A stretch of DNA of 64,000 bases from Purshia tridentata (lineage: Eukaryota; Streptophyta; Magnoliopsida; Rosales; Rosaceae). The translations under genes and the position numbers were made by a program. The stretch spans positions 1 through 64,000 of the forward strand of contig QANT01004702.1 of the NCBI GenBank assembly GCA_003254885.1. The letters are read 5' to 3'. The notes beneath the pieces were generated by a model that was given only the letters and a program-made list of their open reading frames with translations, did no database searches and was not told the DNA's origin. Every line of letters starts with the position of its first letter. Position 1 is the first letter of the stretch. Positions 24,731 through 37,954 of the stretch are shown piece by piece.

Positions 24731-26396
24731 TTTTTTTTTTTTTTTTTTTTTCAGATTTGGCTTGCTTCTTTTTTTGTTTTTAGATTTGGATAGGAAAGAG
24801 AAGGGGAAAGAGAGAGAGAGAGGAGATGATGGGTCCCTGGTGACAAGGTTAGTGGCGTCGGCAAATAGGGAGCCGAAGGTTTGGGTTGTCCTCCATGGCT
24901 GCTGCAGCAAGAAGGTGGCAAAGGGTTTGGGTGCTGCAGCAAGATGGTAGCTAGTGAATGGGGTGTGGGGACGACAAAAGGGGTTAGAAAAGCTTAGGGG
25001 TATTTTTGTCCAAAAAAGACAAAAAGGTAAAAATAGCTTAAAAAGTATGACAAGGGTTTAAAAAACTTGGGGGGGAATTAAAATAGGTTATTTCATTAAA
25101 TTACTCAAAGTTATTGTAGTCCAATAAGGTGGCTAGTGGCTACCCACCACCTCAATTAGGTTCGAAAATAATACTAACCTTGAGACCTACAAAGCCGTGG
25201 TCAGTAGCTAAAAGATGGAACCCCTTTACATACAAGCAAAAAGAAATAGGTTGAGGCTATCCTAAAAACTTAAAAGGACCGAGTTGACCGCCCTAATTTA
25301 TTTTGAAAATTATTCCAATTTTACCCGTAAATCAATTAAGTAATGTAAAAAGAAAAAAAAACTGAACACCTACTCCACCCCAAGGTTGGGTTCGGTTCGG
25401 TCTAGTTATCGAACCGAGAACCCCCAAATTGGTGACCGAACCCCTTCGATGGCCCATATGGAGTACAAAATCAGGATCCGCATGCCAGTAAACTGGCTTA
25501 CTTGGCCGAAAGCCCATGTTATATGGATGAAAACCTACCAAACATTTGGGCAAAAGGTGTGGAAACAATGGAGATCAGTGAGAGAAAGCTACAATAGTGA
25601 TGGGGTATGTTTTTCCAAGCATTTTTTGCGGTAGGGAGGAGCTAGGCTACTCAGGGTGGCTAGGGAAGGGTCTTGTCAACGCATGAGGGAGCTTAGGTGG
25701 GTGAGAAAAGGTCGGAGTTGGCCGGACTGGGTTGAAGGTAGGGATGAGGAAGTGAGCTCGCATGGAGGAAGAGAAAACCAGGGGAAAAAAGAGAAAATGA
25801 AATGGAGGCGAGAAGGGGGAATTAAAGCAAAACAATAAAAAAAATTGAAATGAAACAAAACAAATGAAAGAAAGGGAAGAGGGTGTCACAGGTAGGATCG
25901 TAGGAGAGAAAAAGGCATAGGAAGAAAAGATACAAAAAAGAAAGACAAAGTGGAAGAGAGGAGAGAGAAAGAGGAATAGCCATGATCGTTTTAATGTTCG
26001 AGCTCCAATATCTAACTTTTATATTTTCGATTAATCTAATTTTTTAAAGTGATGATCTTTAAAGAAAACTAAATAATGAACAATTCGTTTCGTTAAAAAC
26101 ACGATCGAGATGTGAACTGATAAAATATGAGGAATAATTTCAGGTTTGGTATTTTTTAATTTATATAATACATATTTCTATATAAAAACTAATTAATCAA
26201 AACCCTAAACCCTACTATTATACCATATACTAAACATTATACCCTAAATTTTAAATCTTATACCTTATATCCTATACTTTTTAAGATGTGTATACCAACA
26301 AATATTGGAGCTTTTATGGAGATTTTGGAATTGATGGCTATTTGACCACATCTAGAAGATTAAAAGGCATCTAGGTTTGTATATATATATATATAT

Positions 26397-26771
26397 ATTG
26401 TGGGATTCTCACAAATTTTTAATTTGTGGGATCTCCCTTGTGGGGTCCACACAAGTTGTTTTGTATCGATCCTAACCGTTCATTTTTTAAATCTTTATTG
26501 ATTGATCATTATTGCAAAAAATTAGCCAAATCGGAAATCATTTGTCTATCTAATTTTGATCAAACAAATGGACGAATCAAATATTTTCGAGGAAACTGTC
26601 TATTTGTTTGATCAAAGTTAGATAGGTAAATGATTTCCGATTTGATTAATTTTTTGTAAAAATGATCAATCAATAAAGATGTAATAAATGAAAGGTTCGG
26701 ATCGATACGAAACGATTCGTGTGGGTCCTACAAAGGATTCCACAAATTAGAAGTTTGTGAAAATCCCACAA
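26397..26771. mobile_element. Palindromic MITE flanked by TA repeats
   Basis: The left end ATTGTGGGATTCTCACAAA and the right end (complement of CACAAT at 26764-26771 and inward) are inverted, and almost the whole 375 bp folds on itself: ATTAGCCAAATCGGAAATCATTT on the left arm is mirrored near 26630-26665. Both sides abut (TA)n runs. The long-palindrome style matches Mutator-like foldback MITEs; the TA repeats hide any target duplication. Confidence 0.7.
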
Positions 26772-27486
26772 TGGAGCTTTACTCTATATATATATATATA
26801 TTGCATTATGTAGTTAGCTTCATCTGTTTTGTAGATAAATTGTTTATCAACAATTAAGTAGTGTTATTGTTCAGTTAACATAGAATTGCTTTACCTTTAA
26901 AAAAAAAAAAACAATTAATATGTAATTTTCTTATTTGGCACAAGGCCTCCCAAATTTTTGAAACGGCCCAATTGGAAAGGGTTTGACAAGTGTGTGGGCC
27001 GAGACCCAAAAAAAAAGAAACACAGAGAGATAACAAAAGGAGTTGGCGAATCGCGGTCTTGGCGGCGATAAAAAGCCCTACTTTCTCTCTGAATTGAAAT
27101 TAGTTTTGTTTTGGTCAGCCATTTTCGTCGCATCGGATTATTTATTATTAGGTTTCTATTTATAATTATATTATGATTATAATAAAAGGTCAATCCACAC
27201 GCGGGGCTTTTGGGGCGAATTAATCTAATAAGGCTTGGCTCGAGAGTGAGAGAGAGGGAGAGAAGCAGCCGAACAAACAATCCCCAACCGCAGACACCGA
27301 GCGCGAGAGAGAGTGTGAGAACACGCACACCCTCAGTTTCAGATATTCCCTCCCAACTCCCAACTCACTTTGTAAGACGTACGGACTGACGGTAACACCC
27401 CAAACCCTATTTCATCTCTTCTTCTATCTATCTCTCTGTAGCATAGTTTGTGTCTTGCTCAGTAGAGTTAGGGTTTGTTTTGGCAG

Positions 27487-30400
27487 ATGGATAGGTACCA
27501 GCGGGTGGAGAAGCCCAAGGCCGAGGCTACGCCTATAAACGAGAATGAGATTCGCATAACCGCTCAAGGCCGAATGAGGAACTATATTACTTACGCCACC
27601 ACTCTCCTCCAGGTTTTTGCAAGTCCTCTCTGCTTTGCCAAACATGCACTTTTTGGGTTTTATTGTATAAGGCTTTGTTTGTTTTCGTTAGATTTCTGTT
27701 TTTTTGGGACAACAAAATAGAAGAGTATGTTATGTTGGTTTATCTATTTTGGCCGACTTTTCGATTTTTCATTTTTACCAGTTTTTTCATTGGTTTTTAG
27801 GTCTCATGGTTTCTGGGTTAGTGGAACTGGAATGACATAATTAACATTTGCAAGATGACATAAAACGGATTTTTTAGAGACTAAGAGTTGAATAAAGGAG
27901 GATTCCATGATACATACAGCTCAATTCTTACTGGGCTGATTCAATGCACACGATGAATTAATGGGAGTCACTTTTTTGAAAAATTATTCTGTTGGGAGGA
28001 GGATAGGCACCAATTGCAAAATCTTGAATATGAATTCATCCTTAGGTGGAAACAGTATAGTTGGTGCCAACATTTGTTTTCCATGCTTCGAGTACACTTG
28101 TATTAAAAATAGATTTCAGGATGAAAATGGAATAATAAAACTGGATTGGTACATTATTGCTGCATCTCTATTTACATAGAAACTACCATTTATCTGAGAT
28201 ATCGTTGTCAAACTTGGATTCTATGCTTATTTTTGGCCGTATATTGGATTGTCTTGGAGTTATTTTATTTGATTGCCCTTCTCCATGACAAGTTATGCCC
28301 TTCTCTTCATTTTCTAACACTACTATAAGGGCTCGTTTGGGATTGTAGTTGGACAACCAAAAACTATTGTAGATAACAATTCTAGGTCACTCACAATAGT
28401 TTTGGTGTTTGGTAATAAAATTAGAAGTTGTAGTGTCTCACAATTTTGGGTCACTCACTACAGTTTTGAAAAGCAGCCATCCACATGTTATTCAAAAATT
28501 TTGTGAATGAAATTTGTTTTCCCCATTAATAAAAATTTTGAGTTGCCCAATATACCCTTATTCAAAATGACAGAGGGTTCTCGCTCATTTCAGGCACTTT
28601 CAGCATCATGTTCATTTTAGTAATTATACACAGCCACAATAGTTTTATATTAAAATATATCAAACACCTTGATATTGCTTTTTGCACTCACAACATTTTT
28701 GAAAACATCGTTTACCAAACACTCGACTGTTTTACTATACAACTGATTTTACTTCACAGCTGTTTTTTCTCACAGCAATTCCAAATTAAGCCCAATTGTT
28801 TTCCCATGTTTTATTTATGGGCATTCTGTATACAAATGGCTTATTGTTTTATTTAGCTCTATCTTAAACATGCTTGTATGTTCTGTAGGAGAAAGGGTCT
28901 AATGAAATTGTTCTCAAGGCAATGGGCAGAGCAATCAATAAAACTGTGATGATTGGTGAACTTATTAAGGTGAGATGACTAGTGACCTACCAACCATTAT
29001 TTGTGAGTGTGTATGCATTCACTTCCCATGTGCATGAGCGATTGTGTATGTGCTTATTTGTTGGTCACAATTTTATTGCAATCAGAGAAGAATTGTTGGT
29101 CTCCATCAGAATACTTCTATTGGATCAACGGACATAACTGATGTTTGGGAGCCCCTGGAAGAAGGCCTGCTTCCGTATGAAACCATATACTCTTCTCTGC
29201 TACTAACCATTTGCAGCTGTGACACATTTTTTTGGTTGATATTGGTATGACTGGTTGTATTTTTTGCTGCAGTCTAGAGACGACTCGGCATGTTTCAATG
29301 ATCACAATCACGTTGTCGAAGAAGGAGCTTCCTACATCCTCCATAGGGTAAGTCATTTATGATTTGATTTCTGTTTGGATACTGTTTATGTGGGTTGGTG
29401 TATCTGTACCATATCGTGGATGTCCCACTTAGGTAGTAAGTATTCTGATTTTCATTCACCTTGTAAGGTAAAATTATTGTCCATGACCTTACAAGGTGAA
29501 TCAACAGTGGATGTTTCATTTTGTTGGTTAATGTTGCAAATCTTGCAACAACAAATCGAATATTTTTACACATGTAGATAGTTCAATATATTAGGTTCTG
29601 AATGGTTGATTATATTCAAGTCCAAAGGGATATCAGTTTTCAGTGTTTTCTTCGAATCTTTGAAGTCACTAGTATTTTTATTGTCTTATCAATTTTAAGT
29701 TACCATGAATATCTTTAGTCTTCTGTTTCAAGTTAACGTATGTGCTTGAATGGCTACTTCTGTGGGAGAGCTTTGTTTGATACTTGCCGGATACCTTTCA
29801 TATGTGTATGATGCTTCATATGCACATCCAATATTGTAATGGAATTTGGATATCTGATACTATTGAATATGTGCAAACAGATTTCAGATGTACTCAAATG
29901 TTAACAACTTAAGATTTTTTAATATTATGGATAAAGATTTATTGCTGTAATTAAATTGTTGGAAGGTTCTATGAATTTTTTATGGATCATTTTTGAATTA
30001 GGACTGCTTTTCTGAATTAAGACACAAAATGATTAATAGATGTGATGCTGCTTCTGTATGCTCCTAAAGCATTTGCATCATGATTCAGATGTGATACATC
30101 TTGAGGAACGGTTTCAATGCTAGTGCCTAGAATGTTTATTGTATTATAAAGCCCACTAGAGGTGCACAAATATGCTGTTCGTCATCACTGAAGCTCAGGT
30201 CATGTATGTATGTGATAAAACTCACATAAAAAAGTATTTATGTTATAAAACTCATGGTGACTTGGGTTACTTTGTGGCTTGTATAGTTTGGAAACACTAT
30301 TTTAAAATTTTCTGAATGAATAGGTATTCAGGTCTGCAACCAGAAGCACAGTAGTAAATCTGACCTCCATATATTCTGTTTGATTAAGCTGTTATCTTGG

Positions 30401-31730
30401 AACTTTATATGGTGCTTAGAGCATCCCTAATTTTTTTTTTCTGCTGCAATACAGATATCAACCCCCTCTTCCAGTTGATCAAGTGAAACCATTGAATGAT
30501 TTTGAGGATGAAGGAGGTGATATGATAATGTTCTGTTAATGTCTATAAAGCTTTTAACTTCTATAGTATAACCACTTCAATTTATATTGATTTAATTGCA
30601 TGAAAATCAGAGGGTTCACCTAGATTCCGAGGCAGGGGACGTGGTGGCCGAGGAAGAGTTAGGGGTAGAGGTATTGCTCACTCCTCTAAAATTTTGTTTT
30701 ACCCTATTTAAGCCAAAATGATCTTTCTTTCATAAACTGCAGTTTGAGATGCTTTTTGTCTAGAAGTTTTTGGATTATTTTTACCAAATAGGGTTTATAG
30801 AATTGTAGATTGAGAACTGTAATTGTTCATATGTGCTTGCATTTGAGATTTTGGCAGTTTTCTTTACTTTGGGTTCTTCATTTATTGTGCTTCCTTACAA
30901 TTATGCATACATTGATCTCTTGTTGCAAAACAGTTGATTTTAAAAAAGAAAAAGAAAACAGAAAATTGATTTTGGTTCTAAAGAGGGGACTCGTGTCTTC
31001 ATTTTCTCTTGAAATAAAGTTGAATAATACTCCCCCTTTTAGATAAATCACATGCCATTTACGATTATGGTTCCTTGAAGTCTTTTCTGACATGAGTGGT
31101 TGAAGTTGCTCATTGGGTTTTGCTCTGTTTCTTGTTACTCTGTGTGAAGGAAACTACAATGGAGTTGGGGATTATAATGGAGATGGTTGGGATGGTGGGC
31201 GTGGTTATGGTGGCAGAGCAAGAGGCCGTGCAAGAGGTGGTTCTTTCAGGGCCCGAGGACGAGGTTATGGTCAGCCAGCAGGGTACTATGACTATGGTGA
31301 TGGTGCACCTGCCCAAGGTCGCGGTAAATTCTTGGAGCAGTGATTTTTTTCCTCTATATTGTTATAGTTCATTTCATTTTCTTTTAAGTTTACTCTAATT
31401 GATTATAATATTGCACCTAACACCATGCATCTAGCAATCCACCTGGTTGCTAACTTGGTAGTAGGCAAGAAGTTCTTGAAGATTTTCTCCACAGAAAAAA
31501 GTTCAAAAGGAGGAAAATTTTATATCTCTTTTGTTCGCAACTATTTTCAGCAGTCTTTTGCTCTACTCATCTTGAGACTGTTGGAGTGCTTGTCAAGCTG
31601 TTCAATTGAGAATTGAGTAATCTGATAAAAAATATTGTTTGAAGGTTTTGCAGGGCGTGGTCGAGGCAGGCCAAGAGGCCGTGGGCGTGGTCGTAATATC
31701 AGATTGGATGGACAAGCACCTGCTGCTTGA
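27487..31730 (+). CDS. Alba-domain RGG-repeat RNA-binding protein, 247 aa
   Basis: Exons: 27487-27612, 28889-28969, 29086-29174, 29273-29347, 30455-30516, 30611-30670, 31150-31323, 31654-31730; all GT-AG and in frame. The Alba fold covers about residues 18-118, with NEIRITAQGRMRNYITYA, the KAMGRAINKTVMIGELIK helix and SMITITLSKKEL. A linker with YQPPLPVDQVKP (about 125-136) leads into an Arg/Gly-rich tail with many RGRGRG, GGRGYGG and RGRARGG repeats (about 148-240). This is the long plant class of Alba proteins (Arabidopsis At1g20220/At1g76010 type). Known members bind RNA and occur in cytoplasmic granules; the RGG tail should add RNA affinity and Arg methylation sites. Intron 1 (27613-28888) carries a hAT-like insertion. 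The ATG chosen is the first one followed by the conserved MDRYQRVEKP start. Confidence 0.95.
28328..28795. mobile_element. hAT-like MITE in the first intron of the Alba gene
   Basis: The left end GGGCTCGTTTGGGATTG and the right end (complement GGGCTTAATTTGGAATTG) form imperfect inverted repeats of about 17 bp around 470 bp of non-coding DNA. CAAACACTT/GTTTGG words inside are typical of plant hAT MITEs. I could not confirm an 8-bp target duplication. Confidence 0.55.
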
Positions 31731-31989
31731 GCAGAGGTTTGCTCAAGTACAAGATATGCATGGACTTGAAAAAATGATATATGGGATGCCTGCTCTGCTT
31801 ATGTCTTCGTGAAGTTTGCTGATATCTATGGGCACTGTCTTTCCTTTGACGTTTTCTAGTGTTGCAACCAAAACGCTTGAAATTTTGTTTTGTAGGTCAT
31901 AAGGTAGGAATACTTTCGTAGTTATTGCTAGTCAAGTTTTTTATACATCTTACAGTAGTTTGTAAAATGTTTTGTTTCCTTTTTCTTCA

Positions 31990-33127
31990 TAGAAATAATA
32001 GAGCAGTACATTCTTTTATTCTTAAATGAATATTGCATTCTAACTCTTACAGAGCATCATTTTGAACCTTGTATTCTGAGTAAGATTTAGCCGCATCAGC
32101 TGGTGTTCTTTTTGTTGATTTTAACTGGATTGTCCAATTTGTGTACAATGGAAATGAAAAGTGAGACCAGCCAGAATTGAATCATGTATCATTCTATTCA
32201 GCAAAGGAACCAGTCAAAATATTTGGGGGAAATGGAGTTTAAAGAAAGTATACTGTATTCTCTATCAAATGTTACTTGATAAACGAATCAATGAAGTGTG
32301 TGCAGAGTGTCAATGGTATGTTGCATACTTGCATGTATTGCCAAGCTCTCTTTTATCTTCTTTTTTATTATCTCTTTACAATCCCAATTTTGCAGCTTGA
32401 TCAAGCCTGAAGCACCACCCTGAAATAGAAGAGATGCAAGCCATAATTAATGATATAAACCTTGTGTGAAAACCCCAGTTGCTCAATCATCTTTTTGAAA
32501 AATAAATAAATAAACAGAAAGATCCCACTACTTAGTCCTGTGCCTTGGTCATATTCAATTTTAGTAGGTGTCGTGATGCAGCGCGTGATAGGAAATGGGG
32601 GTAAAAGATACAAACAAAACCAACCTTAACACTTGTTCTCCAAAACAAGAATAGCCAAGGAAAAAGGTTGGAGATCTCCGGCACGTCCCCAAATACTTTG
32701 TTCTTACTCATAAAGTTTGAGATATATTTTTTAATTTTTAATTTATTATTTAAAAAATTTATTTGTTTATCATCGTTGTAGAAAGAAAAAAGAAGAATAA
32801 CATATTTAAGGACATGAGATCTCTTTTCAAGAAAAAGACTATGCCTTATTAATCCCGCAGGACGCCAAGTTGATAGAAATAATTTCGAGAAAAGTATCAA
32901 TTTTTAATTAATCAACATCCACCAAATTGAGGCTTCCTTTACAGATGTCCCAATAAATAGGCAAGCCCCTCATAAACGCATGGATACAAAAAGCGTAGGA
33001 AACAGACAGAATTCCAAGAGAAACCAAAAACGAATAAGTGTGAAAAGACACCATAATAAGCAGTAACCATGAGCACTTATTGGGACTTTTGGCGATCCAA
33101 GTAATTATTTGCTATCACAATGGCAAC
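31990..33127. other. 3' flank of the Alba gene and unassigned DNA
   Basis: The first 100-150 bases are probably the Alba 3' UTR. The rest has only short open frames without recognisable domains. Confidence 0.4.
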
Positions 33128-33849
33128 AGGTGGGCATGTACGGTTTGAAAAACCAAACTACAAATCAATATCCAGAACTAAACCAGACCTGTCGAAATGG
33201 CCAACCCAAGAACCAAAACCAATCCAAGAATCAAAACCAATTCGAGCCTAGGCCTAAACAACAGGTTTGTTTTCCAAGCAATCGGTTATCTGGTTATCCA
33301 CTAAACTTTAAACCCTAAATTCTAATCCATATCATAAACCTTATACCATAATCCCTATACTTGATAACATATAGTCACACCATATACCTTATATCCTATA
33401 CTAATATACTTTATACGGCCAATTACATATACTAGTATACTTTATGCCCTAACTATACTAGAAAGTATATTACAGTATCTACTACAAAGAGAATCTTATA
33501 TTTCATATAGTTAATTCATATAGTTAATTCATATATAGTTAATAATCTAATATATACTACTATATATACTATAAAGTATATAAATTATACTAATAAATTT
33601 TATATTATAAAGTATATACTAGGTATTAAAACCATACATATATGAACCAATTCGATCATATATAAAAATTAATATATATTTGGTGGTTTGTTTCGGATAA
33701 AACGACAAATTTCAATATTGAAAACCAAAAACAAACCACAAATTTCGGTTTGGTTTGGTTTGATAACTAAACAACGAAAAAAACACTAAACCAATCTGCT
33801 CGGTTGGTTCATTTCGAAACTCGGTTTCTCGGTATTTTTGCCCACCCCT
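33128..33849. mobile_element. hAT-like non-autonomous element (GTGGGCA ends)
   Basis: The left end AGGTGGGCATGTACGG and the right end TTGCCCACCCCT are inverted. Subterminal ACGGTTTGAAAAACCAAAC and GGTTTGGTTTGGTTTG words are mirrored, and the 722-bp interior is AT-rich (TATAGTTAATTCATATA repeats) with no coding sequence. No clear 8-bp duplication is seen. Confidence 0.6.
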
Positions 33850-33929
33850 AAATTTTAGACAATTTTGTTTTCATTTGATTTATAGCTCGTCTATTCAAAG
33901 CACGAATGGCTTTAAATGTAACTATTACA

Positions 33930-35233
33930 TTGTCTAATGACAGAGCCCTTTTCAATTTATTAGCCGACGGTTTAGAAATAATTTTGCATAGCACTTTACC
34001 CAGGCTGATAGGCCTAAACTCAGTTACTCTTGGGGCTTAATTGTAACCTTTGGATCAGAGCAGTAAGAATTGTCTAATGACAGAGCCCTTTTCAATTTAT
34101 TAGAAGACGTGTTGATGCAAAAATCTGTCGATGACCCTTGCACACAACTTAAATGCGGATTGTTGATGACGTGGTGAGTTGAGCGACCGAGCGGACGATC
34201 CGAACGTGTCAACTGATTGCTTTCTGGGTTTCTTCCTGCACAAATGAACGAAAAAGGGCACCGGTGTGGTACCAGCCGGAGATGCTCCGATGGCAAAGTC
34301 AGAGGAGTGCAAGGAGGAGGATGCAAGAAGTGCTGAATAACACAACTAGAGCTTGGGAAGAAGATGAAGGAAAAGAGGTAAGATTTCTGGGTAAATGTTG
34401 CTAGAGCTTGGGCTAGTTTTCTCAGATTTCTGTCTGTCCCTTTGCCTTGTGGTTGTGTTCTTACTTATAGGCAAAGGGATTGGGATATTTTGGCTGGCCA
34501 GTAGGTATGATCATGGCTAATCATAGGTCTTGGAGGCTAAGCTTGCAGAATAGGCTGGGTTACTGACAGGTTTTCTCATTTAATGCAAGAGAGATGTCTG
34601 CAAGTTGCATGCATTAAATGGAAAGCAAGGCAGAGTCGATAGGCCATAAATGCAAAGCATAAAGTTACCTTCGGAGTGTCAGGCGCAATAACTACCATCT
34701 GAGTTTTTGTTCGGCTCGGAAGAGGATGAGTCGAGGTCGATCACTCCGATCCGAATGGGGCTTTCAGTGGTGGTAGACCTGCGAGGAAATTCAGTACATC
34801 CAGGGAGTGTTCGGATCGGAGGGCAGTTGGATCCGATCCGAACAATAAGACGTCAGAGTCAACGAACAGGTAGTTTATCGAAGGAAGACACTCAAACATT
34901 CCGATCCGATCTCATAATCCGATCCGAACGACTGATGAATTCTGCAGACCTTGCTTCTGACGACAAGTCGACATGACTGGTTCAGATCGGATCCGACAGT
35001 AAGATCCGATCCGACGAGGTTGCATCGATGGACCGTTGACCATGGGTCGTGGGACGTAAGTCGAATCCGAGGTCCCACGTGTTCAGCATATTGACCGTTG
35101 ACTTGAGTGGGGGTGTTATCCCCGAACAGGACGGTTTAGAAATAATTTTGCATAGCACTTTACCCAGGCTGATAGGCGTAAACTCAGTTACTCTTAGGGC
35201 TTAATTGTAACCTTTGGATCAGAGCAGTAAGAG
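33930..35233. repeat. Tandem duplication split by a solo LTR
   Basis: A segment of about 143 bp (TGTCTAATGACAGAGCCC... to ...GGATCAGAGCAGTAAGA) occurs at about 33931-34072. It recurs as a second copy whose first part is 34073-34109 and whose remainder resumes at 35129-35231, the two parts being separated by an LTR. So the duplication came first and the LTR landed in copy two. Confidence 0.85.
34110..35128 (+). mobile_element. Solo LTR fossil, about 1.02 kb
   Basis: The segment begins TGTTGATGC and ends CCGAACA, giving TG...CA termini, and is bracketed by 5-bp flanks AGACG (34105-34109) and GGACG (35129-35133), alike except for one base. The empty site can be read in the neighbouring duplicate copy, which fixes both ends. 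Inside are many GATCCGATCCGA-type words. No internal coding region remains. The length and style suggest a Ty3/gypsy LTR; strand is assigned arbitrarily. It is younger than the tandem duplication it interrupts; age is otherwise unknown. Confidence 0.75.
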
Positions 35234-35460
35234 GTATGGTACTTAAAAGACTGAAATATCTACATCTCCATTAAAATTAACATGCATGCAGTACGTATAT
35301 ACTGGCCTCATCACTGTGAGTTATTTGCGTTTATTTGATTTGATAATTTTCATGTACAAGGTTAATCGGCCAGCTTGATATAAAGAGACTACTAGGAAAG
35401 TAAGTTACATAACAATCCTAAATATAAAGGAAACCATACTAAGCTAGGAACCTAGAGCAA

Positions 35461-35923
35461 CTATGGTTTTATCATATTAACCTCCCCTTTAAATTTGGGG
35501 TCCTTGGAGTGACAAGTTTGTAGTGAAGCAAAAGATGGCGTTGCTTGAAGAGCCCTTTGGTAAGTATACTGCGGTTTGATCAACAGATGGTACAAAAAGC
35601 ACTCAGTAACTCCCAAAAGCAACACGGTCACCCACGAAATGATAATCAAGTTTAATTTGACATGTATATGCATGGAAAACTGGATTAGCCGTCATAAAAG
35701 TAGCACTCATATTATCACAATTAAGTGTAGGAAAAGAGAGTATATAAACCCGAGTTCGTAAAGATGTCAAACCATTTCTGCACATGCATGAGTTAGCTAG
35801 GGAACGGTACACGGACTCAACACTAGATATATCGAGAGACGGTTGCTTCTCCGAACACCATGAAATCAAGTTCGAGAAATATATAATACATTTCCCAATA
35901 TAAGAAGATTTTCGGTTCTGCAT
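35461..35923 (-). mobile_element. Ty1/copia pol fossil (RNase H region)
   Basis: On the minus strand the reading resembles the C-terminal RNase H part of a copia polyprotein: SWCSEKQPSLDISSVES, YRSLAN, CDNMSATFMTANPVFHA and LDYHFVGDRVAFGS correspond to family motifs. It is a broken fragment with no intact gag, integrase or RT nearby, and looks old. Confidence 0.75.
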
Positions 35924-36446
35924 GTGGGCTTTATTAGAGGCTAAGACCCTTTGCTTCCACAGCCAAATTAATGTGGGTTGTGCATGCAGCTTGTTAAACT
36001 TGATGAAGTAATCTAGTTAAACTGATTAAGCTAATGAGTTTTGGCTGATTGCTATGATTTAGCTTTATTTTAGGGATTCTTTGTGACCATGTTCAAGATA
36101 ACTGCTATACCACAACATGTGACACTATCCTGCCACTAGAAAAAAATTATAGAAAGCCTGCATTCTTGTTGATCGATCGATGTGCTTACATATTAAATGA
36201 GGTGATGATCAACTTGTGTTGAGAGTATATATGGATAGGAACGGATCATCTGAAGAAGAGGTTGATGTTAACAACAACTACATATATAGATCCTTTAATT
36301 TTCCGAAGATAATTAAGCTTAAAGCTAGGTCAGCTGTTGTGCAAGTACAGCGGATATTTAAGCAGCTTGAAACAGGAGTTCATGAAGAAGAGGAAGAAAG
36401 GGAAACTTGTAAATATTTAATCATATATGAACTAAAATACAGACCT

Positions 36447-36910
36447 TGTTCTGCCATCTTACACAACCCGAAATCAACAAAGTGCAGCAAGATAGAAGTG
36501 TAGCTGCTGTTATACTAGAGAACACAGTGATAGAGCTCTTCTCCACAATCTGATGCCTTCAACTCTGATCCTAGATGGGGTTGAATGCTTTAGAGAGTAT
36601 GTTTAATAGTATTGGTTGTGAAGGGACCTCTATTTATAATGCATCATCTCAAGTGTTGTTCCCATGAGTATCGTTAATTATTGCATACCAATTGGGTAAT
36701 CCTAATCCACCATAAAATAAGAATCCTTGTGCTCTTGATATTTCAGCCGAAAAACGTACTTATGGCATACAAGAGCTAAAATACTAGTTGATATGATCGA
36801 GTTCCTAATCAACACTAAAACCTTTTAGTCCTAATGCGATTAGAAGACTAAATTGTTGCTGCTTAAGACAGCAATATGTCTTACAAAGCTCCCAAAGAAG
36901 CCTGGCAACA
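36447..36910 (-). mobile_element. LTR-like fossil, probably Ty1/copia
   Basis: The segment has TGTT...AACA termini and about 464 bp. On the minus strand it contains a TATA motif (complement of TATTTATAAT at 36631-36640) followed by a leader-like stretch, the layout of a copia LTR promoter and R region. It lies on the same strand as, and about 500 bp from, the copia RNase H fossil, so it may belong to the same dead element. No matching 5-bp flanks were found. Confidence 0.45.
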
Positions 36911-37954
36911 ACTGCTGGACCGGTGGAGCAGACATTACAAATGACCTTATTATCCACTGCATGCACTGGTATCTTATATATCATACAATTATTAATTAGC
37001 TAGTTTTTGCTAACATTTGTTCATGATCAAGACTGTCTTATTAATTTTTAGGCTACTTATATCGCACAGTTAATTGATGTTTCCGTTTCATTTTTGTTCC
37101 ATTTTTATTCAATATATTGTTAATATTGATATTTCTTTTCATTCAATTTATAAAGCTTTTCTTCTCTAATTAGTCGGAACGCACTTTCATTCCTATCAAT
37201 TCAGATGAAGATACATTATAACTATATAAGCTATAGTTCTGTACTGAGCTAGTGTACATTTAAAGTCATGATAATTAACCACATCAAATCAAAAAATGAT
37301 AAATTATTTGACAAAAAGCATTGATAGAACAGAAAGTCGAGTATTTAACAGTACCTATATATATATATATGTATATAATTACCATACTAATTAAGAAGCT
37401 AGCATAGCTAAATTGCCGGATTGATCCTATCTAATTATATTAAGTAAACTAATTTTCTCATCCTCATCAGTATTTGGAGTGTTAATTAAGAATTATCTTA
37501 GCTAGTTAGCTAAGATAAAATATTAGCAGTAGCCGTTTAATTGAAAATTAATTAAGAGGGGAAAAGATGATCTCTCAATTTTCCATATATCCCATTTTTA
37601 TTTTTTATGTCAGACCAGACCCTATATCCCATTCTTGACTGGCACTGAATTAATGAATATGCAGTAACCAACTGAAAGAAATTAATTAGGACTTGTATTT
37701 ATTCATTCATCAAGAATATGCAGAAGATAGATCGAACAGAAGTACTGTAATGTGTATAAATAAATATCATGTAAAGATAAATATCAACTCTCATGGAAAA
37801 GCAAGAAAAGCTATATATTCATACTTATTATTAAGCAGTCAATTAAGCAAGAGATCGAACGCAATTAATCTCCACTTGTACTACAAAAAAGCTAGAAAAT
37901 CATGAAAAGCTCTTCAAACAGTTAGTTACTTAATCACTAAGATAAACTTCCCCA
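36911..37954. other. AT-rich intergenic DNA
   Basis: There is no supported gene. It contains a short TA run near 37355 and the 3' flank of the minus-strand acidic protein gene. Confidence 0.4.

Larger units (their letters stand above)
23640..27480. other. Intergenic repeat-rich region
   Basis: Between the CAPER and Alba genes. It contains a two-copy tandem repeat (23946-24329), an N in a poly-T tract at 24730, GA-rich low-complexity DNA (25640-25980), a palindromic MITE (26397-26771) and the GA-rich leader of the Alba gene (27230-27330). Open frames in it are not supported by any recognised domain. Confidence 0.5.

Noticed and set aside
36380-36457. Minus-strand ATG with a 25-codon frame (MAEQGLYF) downstream of a TATA-like box
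   Set aside because: The TATA box and leader are better explained as part of an LTR-like segment; the frame is tiny and ends in poly-Ser from a repeat.
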